A stretch of 32,905 nt of DNA from Micromonospora thermarum. Its GTDB lineage: Bacteria > Actinomycetota > Actinomycetes > Mycobacteriales > Micromonosporaceae. The stretch is taken from contig NZ_JAATEO010000045.1 of the NCBI RefSeq assembly GCF_012034245.1, positions 1 through 32,905 of the forward strand, written 5' to 3'. This document shows, in pieces, positions 7,720 to 15,105 of this stretch (positions are counted from its first letter, which is position 1; every line of letters starts with the position of its first letter). Both the position numbers and the translations under genes were made by a program. The notes beneath the pieces were generated by a model, which saw only the letters and a list, made by a program, of their open reading frames with translations, was not told the DNA's origin and searched no databases.

Positions 7720-8664
7720 ATGAGGACGCTGGACGGGCGGTACCGGCTCGAACAGCGCATCGGCGTCGGCGGGATGTCGGAGGTCTGGTCGGCCCACGAC
7801 GAGGTGCTCGACCGGCCGGTCGCCGTCAAGCTCATCGCGCCGGCCCGCGAGGGCCGGGAGGACACGTCGGTGGAGCGCATCCGCGCGGAGGCACGCTCCG
7901 CCGCCCGCCTGGTCCACCCCAACGTGGCCAGCGTCCACGACTTCGGCACCGCCTCGACCTCGCCGGAGCGGCAGGTGCCGTACATCGTGATGGAGCTGGC
8001 GGAGGGCGAGACGCTCGCCGTCCACCTGCGGACGGGGCCGCTGGACTGGCGGATCGCCGTGCGGGTCTGCGCGGAGGTGAGCGCGGCGCTCGCCGCGGCG
8101 CACGCGCACGGCATCGTGCACCGCGACATCAAGCCGGCGAACGTGATCCTCACCCCGGCCGGGGTGAAGGTGCTCGACTTCGGCATCGCCACGCCCTCCG
8201 GCGTCCCCGACGAGATCCCGGACGGGATGGTTCTGGGCACGCCGGCGTACCTGGCGCCGGAGCAGCTCGACCGGGAGCCCACAACGCCGGCCGCCGACAT
8301 GTACGCCCTCGGCGTCCTCCTCTACTACAGCCTGTCCGGGCACCTGCCGTATCCCGCCGGGACGGCCACCGAGCTGTTCGGGGTCCGGCGACGGCAGCCG
8401 CCCGCGCCGCTGCCGGAGATCGAGGGCCTGCCGCCGGAGGTGGCGGACCTGTGTGCCCGCTGCCTGTCCGACGATCCGGACCGCCGGCCGACGAGCCTGA
8501 TGGCGGCCCTGCTGCTCGCCGAGGCCGTGGACGCTCGCGTCTACGTGCCGATGCGGCAGCCGGTGCCGCCACGGCAGCGGACGGCGGTGGTGTCGCGCTG
8601 GACCGAGCAGGCGGCGGCCGAGGCGACCGAGGCGGCGCCCGTCCCCGAGTGGAACCGGGGCTGA
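7720..8664 (+). CDS. Soluble Hanks-type Ser/Thr protein kinase
   Basis: A 314-residue kinase consisting almost only of the catalytic domain: glycine loop IGVGGMSEV (14-22), ATP-binding Lys37 (VAVKLIA), catalytic loop HRDIKPAN (134-141, Asp136), metal-binding DFG (153-155) and the APE motif (LAPEQL). After about residue 265 there is only a short tail rich in Thr, Ala and Glu, with no transmembrane helix and no PASTA or other sensor domain, unlike PknB. GACGAGGAG precedes the ATG by 6 nt, which rules out the longer upstream frame. The upstream sigma-B-type promoter and the OsmC-like gene downstream suggest a stress-regulon kinase acting in the cytoplasm. Substrates are unknown; STAS-domain proteins such as those encoded 3-8 kb away are known targets of related kinases, but a link here is only a hypothesis. 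Confidence 0.92.
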   Translation: MRTLDGRYRLEQRIGVGGMSEVWSAHDEVLDRPVAVKLIAPAREGREDTSVERIRAEARSAARLVHPNVASVHDFGTASTSPERQVPYIVMELAEGETLAVHLRTGPLDWRIAVRVCAEVSAALAAAHAHGIVHRDIKPANVILTPAGVKVLDFGIATPSGVPDEIPDGMVLGTPAYLAPEQLDREPTTPAADMYALGVLLYYSLSGHLPYPAGTATELFGVRRRQPPAPLPEIEGLPPEVADLCARCLSDDPDRRPTSLMAALLLAEAVDARVYVPMRQPVPPRQRTAVVSRWTEQAAAEATEAAPVPEWNRG

Positions 8665-8688
8665 CCTGCACCGTCACGGCCCGGTGCG

Positions 8689-8713
8689 GTTTCACGGGCC
8701 GGGCGCCGGGTAG
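8689..8713 (+). promoter_or_regulatory. Sigma-B/F-type promoter of the OsmC-like gene
   Basis: GTTT at 8689-8692 and GGGTAG at 8708-8713, 15 bp apart, lie just after the kinase stop codon and 29 bp before the OsmC start. The pattern is the same as upstream of the kinase gene, so the OsmC gene has its own probable stress promoter. Confidence 0.6.
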
Positions 8714-8742
8714 CCGGGCCGGTGAGTGACGGGAGGAACGCG

Positions 8743-9171
8743 ATGCCGCACCACAGTTCCTGGCTGGACGAGACGGCCGCCGCGACCGCGGAGGGCGGCC
8801 ACGTCCGCACCGAGGACGGCGGTCTGTCCACCGCCCTGGCGTCCCCGCTGGCGCAACACTGCACCGGGCTGACACCGTCGCAGCTGCTCGCCGCCGCCTT
8901 CGCCTCCTGCCTGCACCACGCGGCGGTGGAGGCGGCCGGGGAGATCACCGACGAGGCACACACCGTGCAGGTACGGGCGGAGGCGAAGCTCGGTCGCGAC
9001 GACGAGGGACGGTACCTGGCCGACGTGCACGCTTCCATCTCGTCCGCGGGGCTCACCCGCAAGCAGCTGGACGAGCTGGTCGAGCACGCCGACCGGCTCT
9101 GGCCGTTCTCGAGCGGGGACGGGAGCCGGCACCGGCTGACGGTGACTCCGGCGGAGAACGGCCGGCACTGA
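8743..9171 (+). CDS. OsmC/Ohr-superfamily protein lacking the second cysteine
   Basis: A 142-residue protein from the ATG at 8743, preceded by GGGAGG 6 nt upstream. It has the OsmC fold layout: LTPSQLLAAAFASCLHHAAVE carries the first conserved Cys (Cys56) on the central helix, and TRKQLDELVEHADRLWPFSS aligns with the segment that in Ohr and OsmC carries the second, resolving Cys (V-C-P-[YF]-S). Here that Cys is Trp120. Cys40 might substitute but is not at the family position. Classical Ohr/OsmC enzymes reduce organic hydroperoxides with both cysteines, so this protein either uses another thiol or has a different role, such as a binding protein. The promoter places it in a stress regulon. Confidence 0.82.
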   Translation: MPHHSSWLDETAAATAEGGHVRTEDGGLSTALASPLAQHCTGLTPSQLLAAAFASCLHHAAVEAAGEITDEAHTVQVRAEAKLGRDDEGRYLADVHASISSAGLTRKQLDELVEHADRLWPFSSGDGSRHRLTVTPAENGRH

Positions 9172-9455
9172 CACCCGTCGCCGGCACGTCCCACCGGCGT
9201 ACAGTGGCCCGTACACCCGACGGGCGGTCCACCGTTCGGGTGAGGGGTGTGTCGTACCCGTCCGGCGTCGACCAAGATCCATTTTTTGCGCCGCTCCTCC
9301 TACTTTCCGGGCCGATATCCGACATGGCGGACAGGCGTGTAAAGCGGCGTTACTGATCGCCTCAGACACTTCGCCCCGGCTATTGCCGCGAATTGTGACG
9401 CATGCCACCAAAGGGTGCCGGTGGCAACCCGCCGTCAGCTTTCTAGCCTCGGCGG
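9172..9455. other. Intergenic region, relatively AT-rich, with two small inverted repeats
   Basis: This 284-bp gap between the OsmC-like gene and the lysozyme-like gene holds no gene I can support. A hairpin at 9215-9241 (ACCCGA/TCGGGT outer arms with CGGT/ACCG inside) may terminate the OsmC transcript. The stretch 9275-9400 is clearly less GC-rich than its surroundings and includes a run of six T. A 7-bp inverted repeat, TGCCACC/GGTGGCA (9403-9409 and 9420-9426), sits about 20 bp upstream of the next gene's -10 and could be an operator. Confidence 0.45.
9444..9449 (+). promoter_or_regulatory. -10 element of a leaderless promoter
   Basis: TAGCCT ends exactly 6 nt before the GTG at 9456, so the transcript probably begins at the start codon. 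The inverted repeat TGCCACC-N10-GGTGGCA lies where a -35 region would be. Confidence 0.5.
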
Positions 9456-10304
9456 GTGCACCCCGACGACACCTTCGACCACAAGACGACCGAGACGCGA
9501 CCGGATGCCCGGTCCGCCGATGCCGCCTCAGCCGAACGGACGATCGGCCGGCACCGTGCCCCCGAAGCGCCCAGCCGCGGCCGACGGACGCTGCTCGCGT
9601 CGACCCCCGTACGGATCGCCCTCGCCACCGGTGTGACCTGCTGCCTCGGCGTGGTGGCGTTCACCGGTACGCGTGGCCTCGCCGAGACCGACCGGACCCA
9701 GGTCGCCGAGGCGGTGGCCGACCGGGCCGCCGCCGACGAGCGCGCCTCCCGCTCGCTGGACCGGGCCGCCTCCCCCGTACCGACCAGCGCGAGCCCGAAG
9801 CCCAAGCCCTCCCCCTCGGCCACGAAGAAGAAGGCTCCGGCGAAGCCCAAGCCCACCAAGCCGGCCCGGCCGCGTCCGGTGGCGGGCCTGACACAGATGC
9901 AGATGGACAACGCCAAGATCATCGTCGACGTCGGCGTCGGCATGAAAATGCCCCGCCGGGCGCTGGTCGTCGCCATCGCCACCGCGATGCAGGAGAGCAC
10001 CCTGCTTAACTACGCCAACGGCGGGGTGCCCGAGTCGTTCAACTACCCCTACCAGGCCACCGGCTGGGACCACGACTCGGTCGGGCTGTTCCAGCAGCGG
10101 CCCAGCAGCGGCTGGGGCACCGTCGCGCAGCTCATGCGCCCGGCGTACGCCGCGCGGGCCTTCTACGAGGCGCTGCGGGAGATCCCCGGCTGGCAGGAGA
10201 TGAGCGTCGCCGGCGCCGCCCAGGCCGTGCAGGTGTCCGCCTTCCCGGACGCGTACGCCCAGCACGAGGTGCGGGCCACCACCATCGTCGACGCGCTCAC
10301 CTGA
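9456..10304 (+). CDS. Membrane-anchored lysozyme-like (transglycosylase-fold) protein
   Basis: A 282-residue protein from a leaderless GTG. A cytoplasmic N-terminal region (1-50) precedes one hydrophobic segment (about 52-70, PVRIALATGVTCCLGVVAF), then an extracytoplasmic Ala-rich helix and a Lys/Pro/Ser-rich linker (about 112-142) suited to crossing the cell wall. The C-terminal 135 residues form a compact domain with ATAMQESTLLNYANGG (Glu180 at the place of a lysozyme catalytic Glu), DSVGLFQQRPSSGWGT and GWQEMSVAGAAQAVQVSAFP. This family is common in actinobacteria and resembles lysozyme/lytic transglycosylase folds; activity is not established to my knowledge. The incomplete gene at the right edge encodes a close relative of the same domain. 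Confidence 0.7.
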   Translation: MHPDDTFDHKTTETRPDARSADAASAERTIGRHRAPEAPSRGRRTLLASTPVRIALATGVTCCLGVVAFTGTRGLAETDRTQVAEAVADRAAADERASRSLDRAASPVPTSASPKPKPSPSATKKKAPAKPKPTKPARPRPVAGLTQMQMDNAKIIVDVGVGMKMPRRALVVAIATAMQESTLLNYANGGVPESFNYPYQATGWDHDSVGLFQQRPSSGWGTVAQLMRPAYAARAFYEALREIPGWQEMSVAGAAQAVQVSAFPDAYAQHEVRATTIVDALT

Positions 10305-10342
10305 CCGGCCCGGCACCGGCCAGCCGTCGCGGCACCTCACCG

Positions 10343-10421
10343 CCGCCCGGCCGGTCACGCCGCTCAGCGGGTCACGCCGCCCGGCCGGTCGCGCCTCCGC
10401 CAGCCGCCCGGCGGTCACGCC
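10343..10421 (+). repeat. Three imperfect copies of a 19-bp GC-rich repeat
   Basis: CCGCCCGGCCGGTCACGCC at 10343-10361 recurs with one change at 10377-10395 and one base shorter at 10404-10421; a partial copy (GGGTCACGCC) lies between. The array fills the 148-bp space between two convergent genes. It has no coding potential and is too irregular for CRISPR. Confidence 0.6.
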
Positions 10422-10452
10422 TCGGCCGGTCGGCCCGGGCGGCGCTGGCGCC

Positions 10453-10944
10453 TCAGCGGGCCGCGCGGCCGAAGAGCCGGGCCCGGTTGCCCGGGGTCGC
10501 CGCGGCGGCGGTCGGCGTGTCCGCCGGGACCGGCTCGGCGGTCACGCCACCGAGGATCTCGTCCACCCGGGCCTCACGCCGGCGGCGGGCGTGCAGCGCC
10601 TCCTCGAACTCGCGGCGCGCCTGCACCGCCTCCTCGTACACCCGCTCGCGCACCTGGCGGGCCTCCTCCCGCGCGGCGTCGAGCTCGTACCGCGCCTGGG
10701 CGAGCAGGTCGGCGGCCTCCCGCTCGACCGCGTTGCCGTACCGGCGGGTCCCGTCGCCGATGTCTAGCCGCTGGAGCAGGCCACACAGGCCGGCCGCCTC
10801 CTCGCGGATCTCGTCCCACTCCCGTCCGGTCCCCGCGGCGCCCTCGGCGCGCACCGCGAGCCGCATCAACCGGATACCGAGCTCGTCCAGGCAGTAATCC
10901 ACCTGCCGCTGGTCGTAGCCGAGCTCAACGACGGAGAACCTCAT
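10453..10944 (-). CDS. DivIVA-domain coiled-coil protein
   Basis: A 163-residue protein starting at ATG 10942-10944, with a G-rich Shine-Dalgarno (GGGGGG, 7 nt upstream). The N-terminus MRFSVVELGYDQRQVDYCLDEL matches the membrane-targeting start of DivIVA/Wag31-type domains (F-x-V-x-x-x-GYD-x-x-QVD). Most of the rest (about 70-135) is a highly charged helical coiled coil (ELDAAREEARQVRERVYEEA), followed by a disordered Ala/Pro/Thr tail ending in a basic RARLFGRAAR. Full-length DivIVA is about 250 residues or more, so this is a short paralogue and probably not the essential polar-growth protein. Such proteins bind curved membranes and recruit partners; the partner here is unknown. It converges on the lysozyme-like gene. 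Confidence 0.75.
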   Translation of the reverse strand: MRFSVVELGYDQRQVDYCLDELGIRLMRLAVRAEGAAGTGREWDEIREEAAGLCGLLQRLDIGDGTRRYGNAVEREAADLLAQARYELDAAREEARQVRERVYEEAVQARREFEEALHARRRREARVDEILGGVTAEPVPADTPTAAAATPGNRARLFGRAAR

Positions 10945-11124
10945 ACTGTCGCCCCCCAGGCAGCTGGTACGTCTTTCCCCAACCTTGATCCTCGGCGCTG
11001 GGAGCGACCGCCGAGGGGGTTCGGGAAAAATGTTCAGCATGCGAGCGGCGGGTGCGGCCCGGCGCGTCGCGGGGTGTCGACCGGCGGCCCGGCGTGGACA
11101 ATGCGCCGAGCCGCCCGAGGGGCG

Positions 11125-11571
11125 TCAGGGCCGCTTGGGCAGCACGACCACCCGGCCGAAGAACTCGTCGATGCGACGCACCACGTCGTTGAAGTCGTCC
11201 AGGTCGATCGGTTTCGTCACGTACGCGTTGGCCTGGAGGGTGTAGCTGCCGAGAATGTCCGTGTCGGCGTTGGAGGTGGTCAGCACGACGATCGGGATGG
11301 TCCGCAGGTCCGCGTCACCCTTGACCTCGCCCAGCACCTGCCGCCCGTCCATCCGGGGCATGTTCAGGTCGAGCAGGATCACGTCGGGCCGCCGGGCCTC
11401 GGTGTGCCGGCCGGTGCGGCGCAGGAACTCCATCGCCTCCTGGCCGTCGCCGACCACGTCGATGACCTTCTCGACATCCGAGTCGGCGAGCGCCTCCTCG
11501 ATCATGAGCACGTCACCCGGGTCGTCGTCCACCACCAGGATACGCACCGGACTGGGGCTCGCTGGACCCAT
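11125..11571 (-). CDS. Single-domain (CheY-like) response regulator
   Basis: A 148-residue receiver domain with no output domain. Acidic residues DDD (15-17), phospho-acceptor Asp68 (VILLDLNMPRMDG), a switch Thr (VLTTS) and Lys in VTKPIDL are all present. The long beta3-alpha3 insertion (RTGRHTEARRPDV) and C-terminal helix are typical of the Rcp1 subgroup, whose members partner with phytochrome-type kinases; that partner is not in this window. The ATG at 11569-11571 is preceded by a weak AGGT. A probable -10, TAGATT, lies at 11629-11634 on the minus strand, so the gene may be transcribed separately from the STAS gene 83 bp upstream. It is the last gene of the minus-strand signalling group. 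Confidence 0.88.
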   Translation of the reverse strand: MGPASPSPVRILVVDDDPGDVLMIEEALADSDVEKVIDVVGDGQEAMEFLRRTGRHTEARRPDVILLDLNMPRMDGRQVLGEVKGDADLRTIPIVVLTTSNADTDILGSYTLQANAYVTKPIDLDDFNDVVRRIDEFFGRVVVLPKRP

Positions 11572-11654
11572 CGTTACCTGCTTCGTGTCGGTGGAGCGGG
11601 GACCTGGCGGTCACCGTGCTGGCGGGGAAATCTAGCCGATCGATGGGCCGTCCG

Positions 11655-11987
11655 TCACACCGGGTTGCCGGTGTCCGAGTCGTGTCGTAGCACCTCCGCC
11701 AGGCCCGTGACCTGCAGAACCCGGTGCACCCGGCCGGTGGCGCCGGTCAGCCGCAGCCAGCCGCCCCGGGCGGCCGCGCGGTTGTCGGCGCGGACGAAGG
11801 CGGCGATCCCGGTGGAGTCACAGAAGGTCAGGTCGCTGAGGTCGACCAGGAACCGGTGCGCGCCGGCCGCGGCCAGCCGGTCCAGCACGGCGTTGAGCTC
11901 GGCGGCGGTGCTCAGGTCGAGCTCGCCGGAGAGCCGCAGGCGGGCCGTGTCCCCGTCGCGCTCGGCGTACGTGACGGAGAACGTCAC
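11655..11987 (-). CDS. STAS-domain anti-sigma factor antagonist (RsbV/SpoIIAA type)
   Basis: A 110-residue single STAS domain. The GTG at 11985-11987 is chosen because GAGGGAGA precedes it; the upstream extension has no ribosome-binding site and covers the promoter. The phosphorylatable Ser58 lies in TFCDSTGIAAF, the family signature. In partner switching the unphosphorylated form binds the anti-sigma kinase and frees the sigma factor; a SpoIIE-type phosphatase restores it. That phosphatase is encoded about 1 kb upstream on the same strand, with the B12-sensor gene in between. The gene has its own strong-looking promoter (TATACT), so the antagonist may be made independently of the sensor-phosphatase pair. 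Confidence 0.88.
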   Translation of the reverse strand: MTFSVTYAERDGDTARLRLSGELDLSTAAELNAVLDRLAAAGAHRFLVDLSDLTFCDSTGIAAFVRADNRAAARGGWLRLTGATGRVHRVLQVTGLAEVLRHDSDTGNPV

Positions 11988-12023
11988 GGTGGTCTCCCTC
12001 GGTCGACCGTGGACGGACAGGAC

Positions 12024-12044
12024 ACTTGCAGCGGGGCAAGTATA
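12024..12044 (-). promoter_or_regulatory. Promoter -10 with overlapping inverted repeat upstream of the STAS gene
   Basis: On the minus strand TATACT (12039-12044) is a near-consensus -10. The perfect inverted repeat ACTTGC-N6-GCAAGT (12024-12029 and 12036-12041) overlaps its downstream end and the expected transcription start, the classic position for a repressor operator. The palindrome is seen directly; the regulator is unknown. Confidence 0.5.
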
Positions 12045-12079
12045 CGCACGGACGCCCGCGTGACCAGCCGTCACACGAC

Positions 12080-13111
12080 CTACCGCGCGGCGACCACCTT
12101 CCGACCGGCGTCGAGGAGGCGGGCGGCCCGGGGAGAGTCCCGCAACGCCTCGGCGTAGTGCGTCAGCGTCAGCCCCACCGCGGGCGCCGGCACGCCCCGG
12201 TTGGCGAGGATGTCGACGAGCCAGTCGACGAACTCGGTGAAGAGCGTGTCGTCGTCCACGTAGAGCGCGGCGGCCAGGAAATCCACGATGTAACCGAGGT
12301 CGCTGACCGTCGAGTCCAGTTGGGCGGGCGTGTAGTCCCGGGTCGCCGGCGCCCGCTCCCGCAGGTCGGCCAGCGCCGAGTCGACCAGCTCACCACGCCG
12401 CTTCACGAGGCTCGCGTACTCGTCGTCGGCCAGGTGGGACAGCTCCGCCGGGGGCGTCCGCCGCAGCGTCCGCTCGTCGGCGACCAGGTCCGCCGCCGAC
12501 GGCGCGTCGGGCGCCCAGGCGACCCCGAGCCGGCGGGCCCACCGTCCGTCGGCGCCGAAGCCCCGCCCGCCGACGACCACGGGAACGTCGGAGCGGCGGC
12601 ACGCCTCGATCATGCGGTGCGCGTGCGGCAGCCGCATCGGCAGCGCGCAGGCCAGCGCGACGGCGTGCGCGTCGTGCCGGTGCAGGTACGACACCAGGTG
12701 CGCGGCCGGCACGCTCGCGCCGAGAAAGGTGACCTGCCAGCCGCGCAGGCGCAGCACCTCGGCGACCAGCCGGGGCGGCAGCGCGTGCCACTCGCCGTCC
12801 ATGCAGGCGACGACGACCCGTCCACGGGTCGGGCGCGGGCCGGCGTACGCGGCAACGGCCGCCACCACCCGCTCGCTGATGTGGGTGGCGGCGTGTTCCT
12901 GGGCCACGCTCCACTCGTTGCGGGCCCAACGGTCCCCCACCTCGGCCTGGGCGGGGGCGACCAGGTCGAGCAGCACCCGCTCCGCGGGCAGCCCGTCGTC
13001 GAGCAGGCGGGTCGCCACCTCGACGGCGGCGTACTCGTCGGCCTCGGCCAGGCAGTGCAGGTAGCGGGACCAGGCGGCGGCCAGCCCCACCCCGGTGGTC
13101 GGGGCGGTCAC
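12080..13111 (-). CDS. Cobalamin-binding sensor protein with Wx9EH motif (CarH/LitR-like module without a DNA-binding domain)
   Basis: A 343-residue protein. Residues 10-85 form a four-helix B12-binding cap ending in Trp62-x9-Glu72-His73, the W-x9-EH signature of CarH/LitR-type photoreceptors. Residues about 95-210 form the Rossmann-like B12-binding domain with the axial-ligand motif E107-W-H109 and GWQVTFLGASVPAAHLV. CarH has MerR-type DNA-binding at the N-terminus; here there is none. Instead a helical C-terminal region (about 225-343, YIVDFLAAALYVDDDTLFTE) follows. The residue after Trp62 is Ala63, whereas CarH has His132 there, which binds cobalt after photolysis. The GTG start overlaps the stop of the PP2C phosphatase gene (GTGA), so the two are translationally coupled. 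A light or B12-redox sensor acting on that phosphatase or the STAS protein is a strong inference, not shown. Confidence 0.85.
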   Translation of the reverse strand: MTAPTTGVGLAAAWSRYLHCLAEADEYAAVEVATRLLDDGLPAERVLLDLVAPAQAEVGDRWARNEWSVAQEHAATHISERVVAAVAAYAGPRPTRGRVVVACMDGEWHALPPRLVAEVLRLRGWQVTFLGASVPAAHLVSYLHRHDAHAVALACALPMRLPHAHRMIEACRRSDVPVVVGGRGFGADGRWARRLGVAWAPDAPSAADLVADERTLRRTPPAELSHLADDEYASLVKRRGELVDSALADLRERAPATRDYTPAQLDSTVSDLGYIVDFLAAALYVDDDTLFTEFVDWLVDILANRGVPAPAVGLTLTHYAEALRDSPRAARLLDAGRKVVAAR

Positions 13112-14865
13112 GCGGGCGCCTCCCTCTCCTCGTCGGTCGTTGCGCGGTCGGGCACGGCGTGCAGGTGCCGGGGCGTACGCCCGGCCGGGCCGGTCGCGCG
13201 GAGCGCGAGCACGGCGATGTCGTCGTGGTCCCCGTCGGCCAGCCAGTCACAGGTGACCTGTTCGATCCGTTCCGCCAGGGCCGGCGCCGGCATGCGCTGG
13301 CACCCCGTGACGGCGGTGACCAGCCGGTCGGTGCCGAACTGCTCGTGCCCGCGGCGCCCGCCGCGGGCCTCGGTCACGCCGTCGCTGTAGAGCAGGCAGG
13401 TCTCGCCCGCGTCGAGGTGGACCGTCTGCTCGCCGACGCGCGGATCGGGCACGACGCCGACAAGCATCCCGCGCAGCGGCACCTGCTCGACCTCGCCGGA
13501 GTTGCGCAGCACCAGCGGCGGCAGGTGACCGCCGCCGGCCAGCGTCAGGGTCACGCCACCGTCGCGGCACGGGCGGACCACCCCGACCACCATCGTCGCG
13601 AACCGCCCCCGGTCGTACACCTGGGTGGTCTCCAGCAGGGCGTCGTTGAGCAGCTTGAGCAGCCGCCCCGGGTTGGTCTCGACCCGGTGCAGCGCGTGGA
13701 GGCACTGACGTAGCTGGCCGGTGAACACGGCCGCCTCGACGCCCTTGCCGGACACGTCACCGAGGAAGAACAGGGACCCGCCGTCGGTCAGCCGGTGGGA
13801 GCCGTAGAAGTCGCCGCCGATGCGCAACCCGCCCCGCGCCGGACGGTACGCCGTGCCCCACTGGACGCCGGTGGCCTCGGCCGGCTCCACCGGCAGCAGG
13901 CTGGCCTGGAGGGTGTCGGCGACCTCGGCCTGGTCGCGGTAGAGCAAAGCGGTCGTCAACGCCGCCCCGGCCCGCGCGGCGAACGCCCGGACCAGGTCCA
14001 CGTCGGCGTCCTCGTACCACCGGGCGGCCCGCCGGGCGACCAGCAGCACCCCGGCCGGCACGTCGCGGCCGGGCAGCGGCACCACCCGGGCGCACGCGTC
14101 CGCCGAGGTGAGGCCGGGCAGCCAGCCCGCCTCGACGGCCTGTTCGACGAGCCAGTCCACGGCGTGCGGCTCGGCGCCGTCCAGCCCGTGGACGACGGCC
14201 GGTGGCAGGTCGGCCACGGATACGACCCCGTTGTCCACGACGGGGGTCTCGTCGTCGGCGAGGGAGGCGCGCCACCAGCGGGCCCGTCCGGCGCGGGGGG
14301 CCAGCACCAGGACCGCGACCTCCCCGAGGGTGGGTACGGCGAGCCGGACGACCGCCGAGGCGGCGCGGTCCGGGTGCAGCGGGTTGCCGAGTTTCTCGCC
14401 GACCACCGCGAGGAACGCCGACCGGGCCCGCTCCGCGAGCAGCGCGTCGGCGCGCGAGGCGGTCTCGGTCACGTCCTCGACGTACCAGCAGGAACGGCCG
14501 GACGACAGGGCCACCCGGCGGGACCGCAGCCGGCGGCCGTGGTGCGTGAAGTCGCCGGAGAGGAGCCCGGGCACGGCGGCCACCGCGAGCGGCTGACCGG
14601 CTGTGACCTCGGGGAGAAGCCGCTCGGCCACCGGGCTGACGTGCCGCACGACGTCGTCGGCGTCGCAGACGACGAGGCCCTCCCGCACGTGCTCGACGAC
14701 CTCCGACCATTCGGGTGCGACGGGACCCCGGCCGGGCGCGAGTGCCGGGAGGGCACGGGTGAGACGAGCCGGGGCGTCGGCGGGCCACGCCGGAGCCCGT
14801 GCGGCATTCGGCGTGGAGATCCGTCCGTCGCCCGGGTCCTGACCCCGGACGTCGGCAGCAGTCAC
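13108..14865 (-). CDS. PAS-GAF-PP2C (SpoIIE/RsbU-type) serine phosphatase
   Basis: A 585-residue soluble protein from the GTG at 14863-14865 (GGGG about 8 nt upstream; upstream in-frame codons are possible). After a disordered N-terminus come a PAS domain (about 52-140, GLVVCDADDVVRHVSPVAER), a GAF domain (about 160-325) and a SpoIIE-type PP2C catalytic domain (about 345-560). The metal-binding motifs are intact: GGDFYG, FLGDVSGKG, LYSDGVTEA and DHDDIAVL. Such enzymes dephosphorylate STAS-domain antagonists in partner-switching control of stress sigma factors. It is the first gene of a minus-strand group with the B12 sensor (4-bp overlap) and the STAS gene. PAS and GAF suggest further inputs, so signals may converge here. 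TTGACC at 14920-14925 is a possible -35. Confidence 0.92.
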   Translation of the reverse strand: MTAADVRGQDPGDGRISTPNAARAPAWPADAPARLTRALPALAPGRGPVAPEWSEVVEHVREGLVVCDADDVVRHVSPVAERLLPEVTAGQPLAVAAVPGLLSGDFTHHGRRLRSRRVALSSGRSCWYVEDVTETASRADALLAERARSAFLAVVGEKLGNPLHPDRAASAVVRLAVPTLGEVAVLVLAPRAGRARWWRASLADDETPVVDNGVVSVADLPPAVVHGLDGAEPHAVDWLVEQAVEAGWLPGLTSADACARVVPLPGRDVPAGVLLVARRAARWYEDADVDLVRAFAARAGAALTTALLYRDQAEVADTLQASLLPVEPAEATGVQWGTAYRPARGGLRIGGDFYGSHRLTDGGSLFFLGDVSGKGVEAAVFTGQLRQCLHALHRVETNPGRLLKLLNDALLETTQVYDRGRFATMVVGVVRPCRDGGVTLTLAGGGHLPPLVLRNSGEVEQVPLRGMLVGVVPDPRVGEQTVHLDAGETCLLYSDGVTEARGGRRGHEQFGTDRLVTAVTGCQRMPAPALAERIEQVTCDWLADGDHDDIAVLALRATGPAGRTPRHLHAVPDRATTDEEREAPA

Positions 14866-15105
14866 CAGCTGAGCCCCACTCCTCGTCGACACCCGCACTG
14901 CGCCGGAAACGACGCTTGTGGTCAAATCTCTGCGTCCCACCCTACGCCGGTACACCGGTACCGCCACCCCACGCCTTCGCGGGGCCGCGCTTCTCGCCCG
15001 GGTCGCCGCCGTTGCAGGAGCAGCGGACCGGCGACCGGCGTCGAGCGCGTGTTGCTACGATCCCGGAGACGCTTGCCGACCGGCAGCCTGCGGAAAGGCG
15101 TGATC

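Noticed and set aside
9172..9455. c-di-AMP (ydaO-type) riboswitch before the lysozyme-like gene
   Set aside because: Cell-wall hydrolase genes of actinobacteria often have one, but the conserved ydaO blocks are absent here and the leaderless -10 next to the GTG leaves no 5' leader.
10343..10421. CRISPR array
   Set aside because: Only three imperfect 18-19-bp units with unequal spacers of 8-15 bp; no cas genes.
12080..13111. Methionine synthase or corrinoid methyltransferase
   Set aside because: The B12 domain has ExH rather than the DxHxxG plus SxL and GG set of the enzymes, and the Wx9EH cap and helical C-terminus fit a sensor better.
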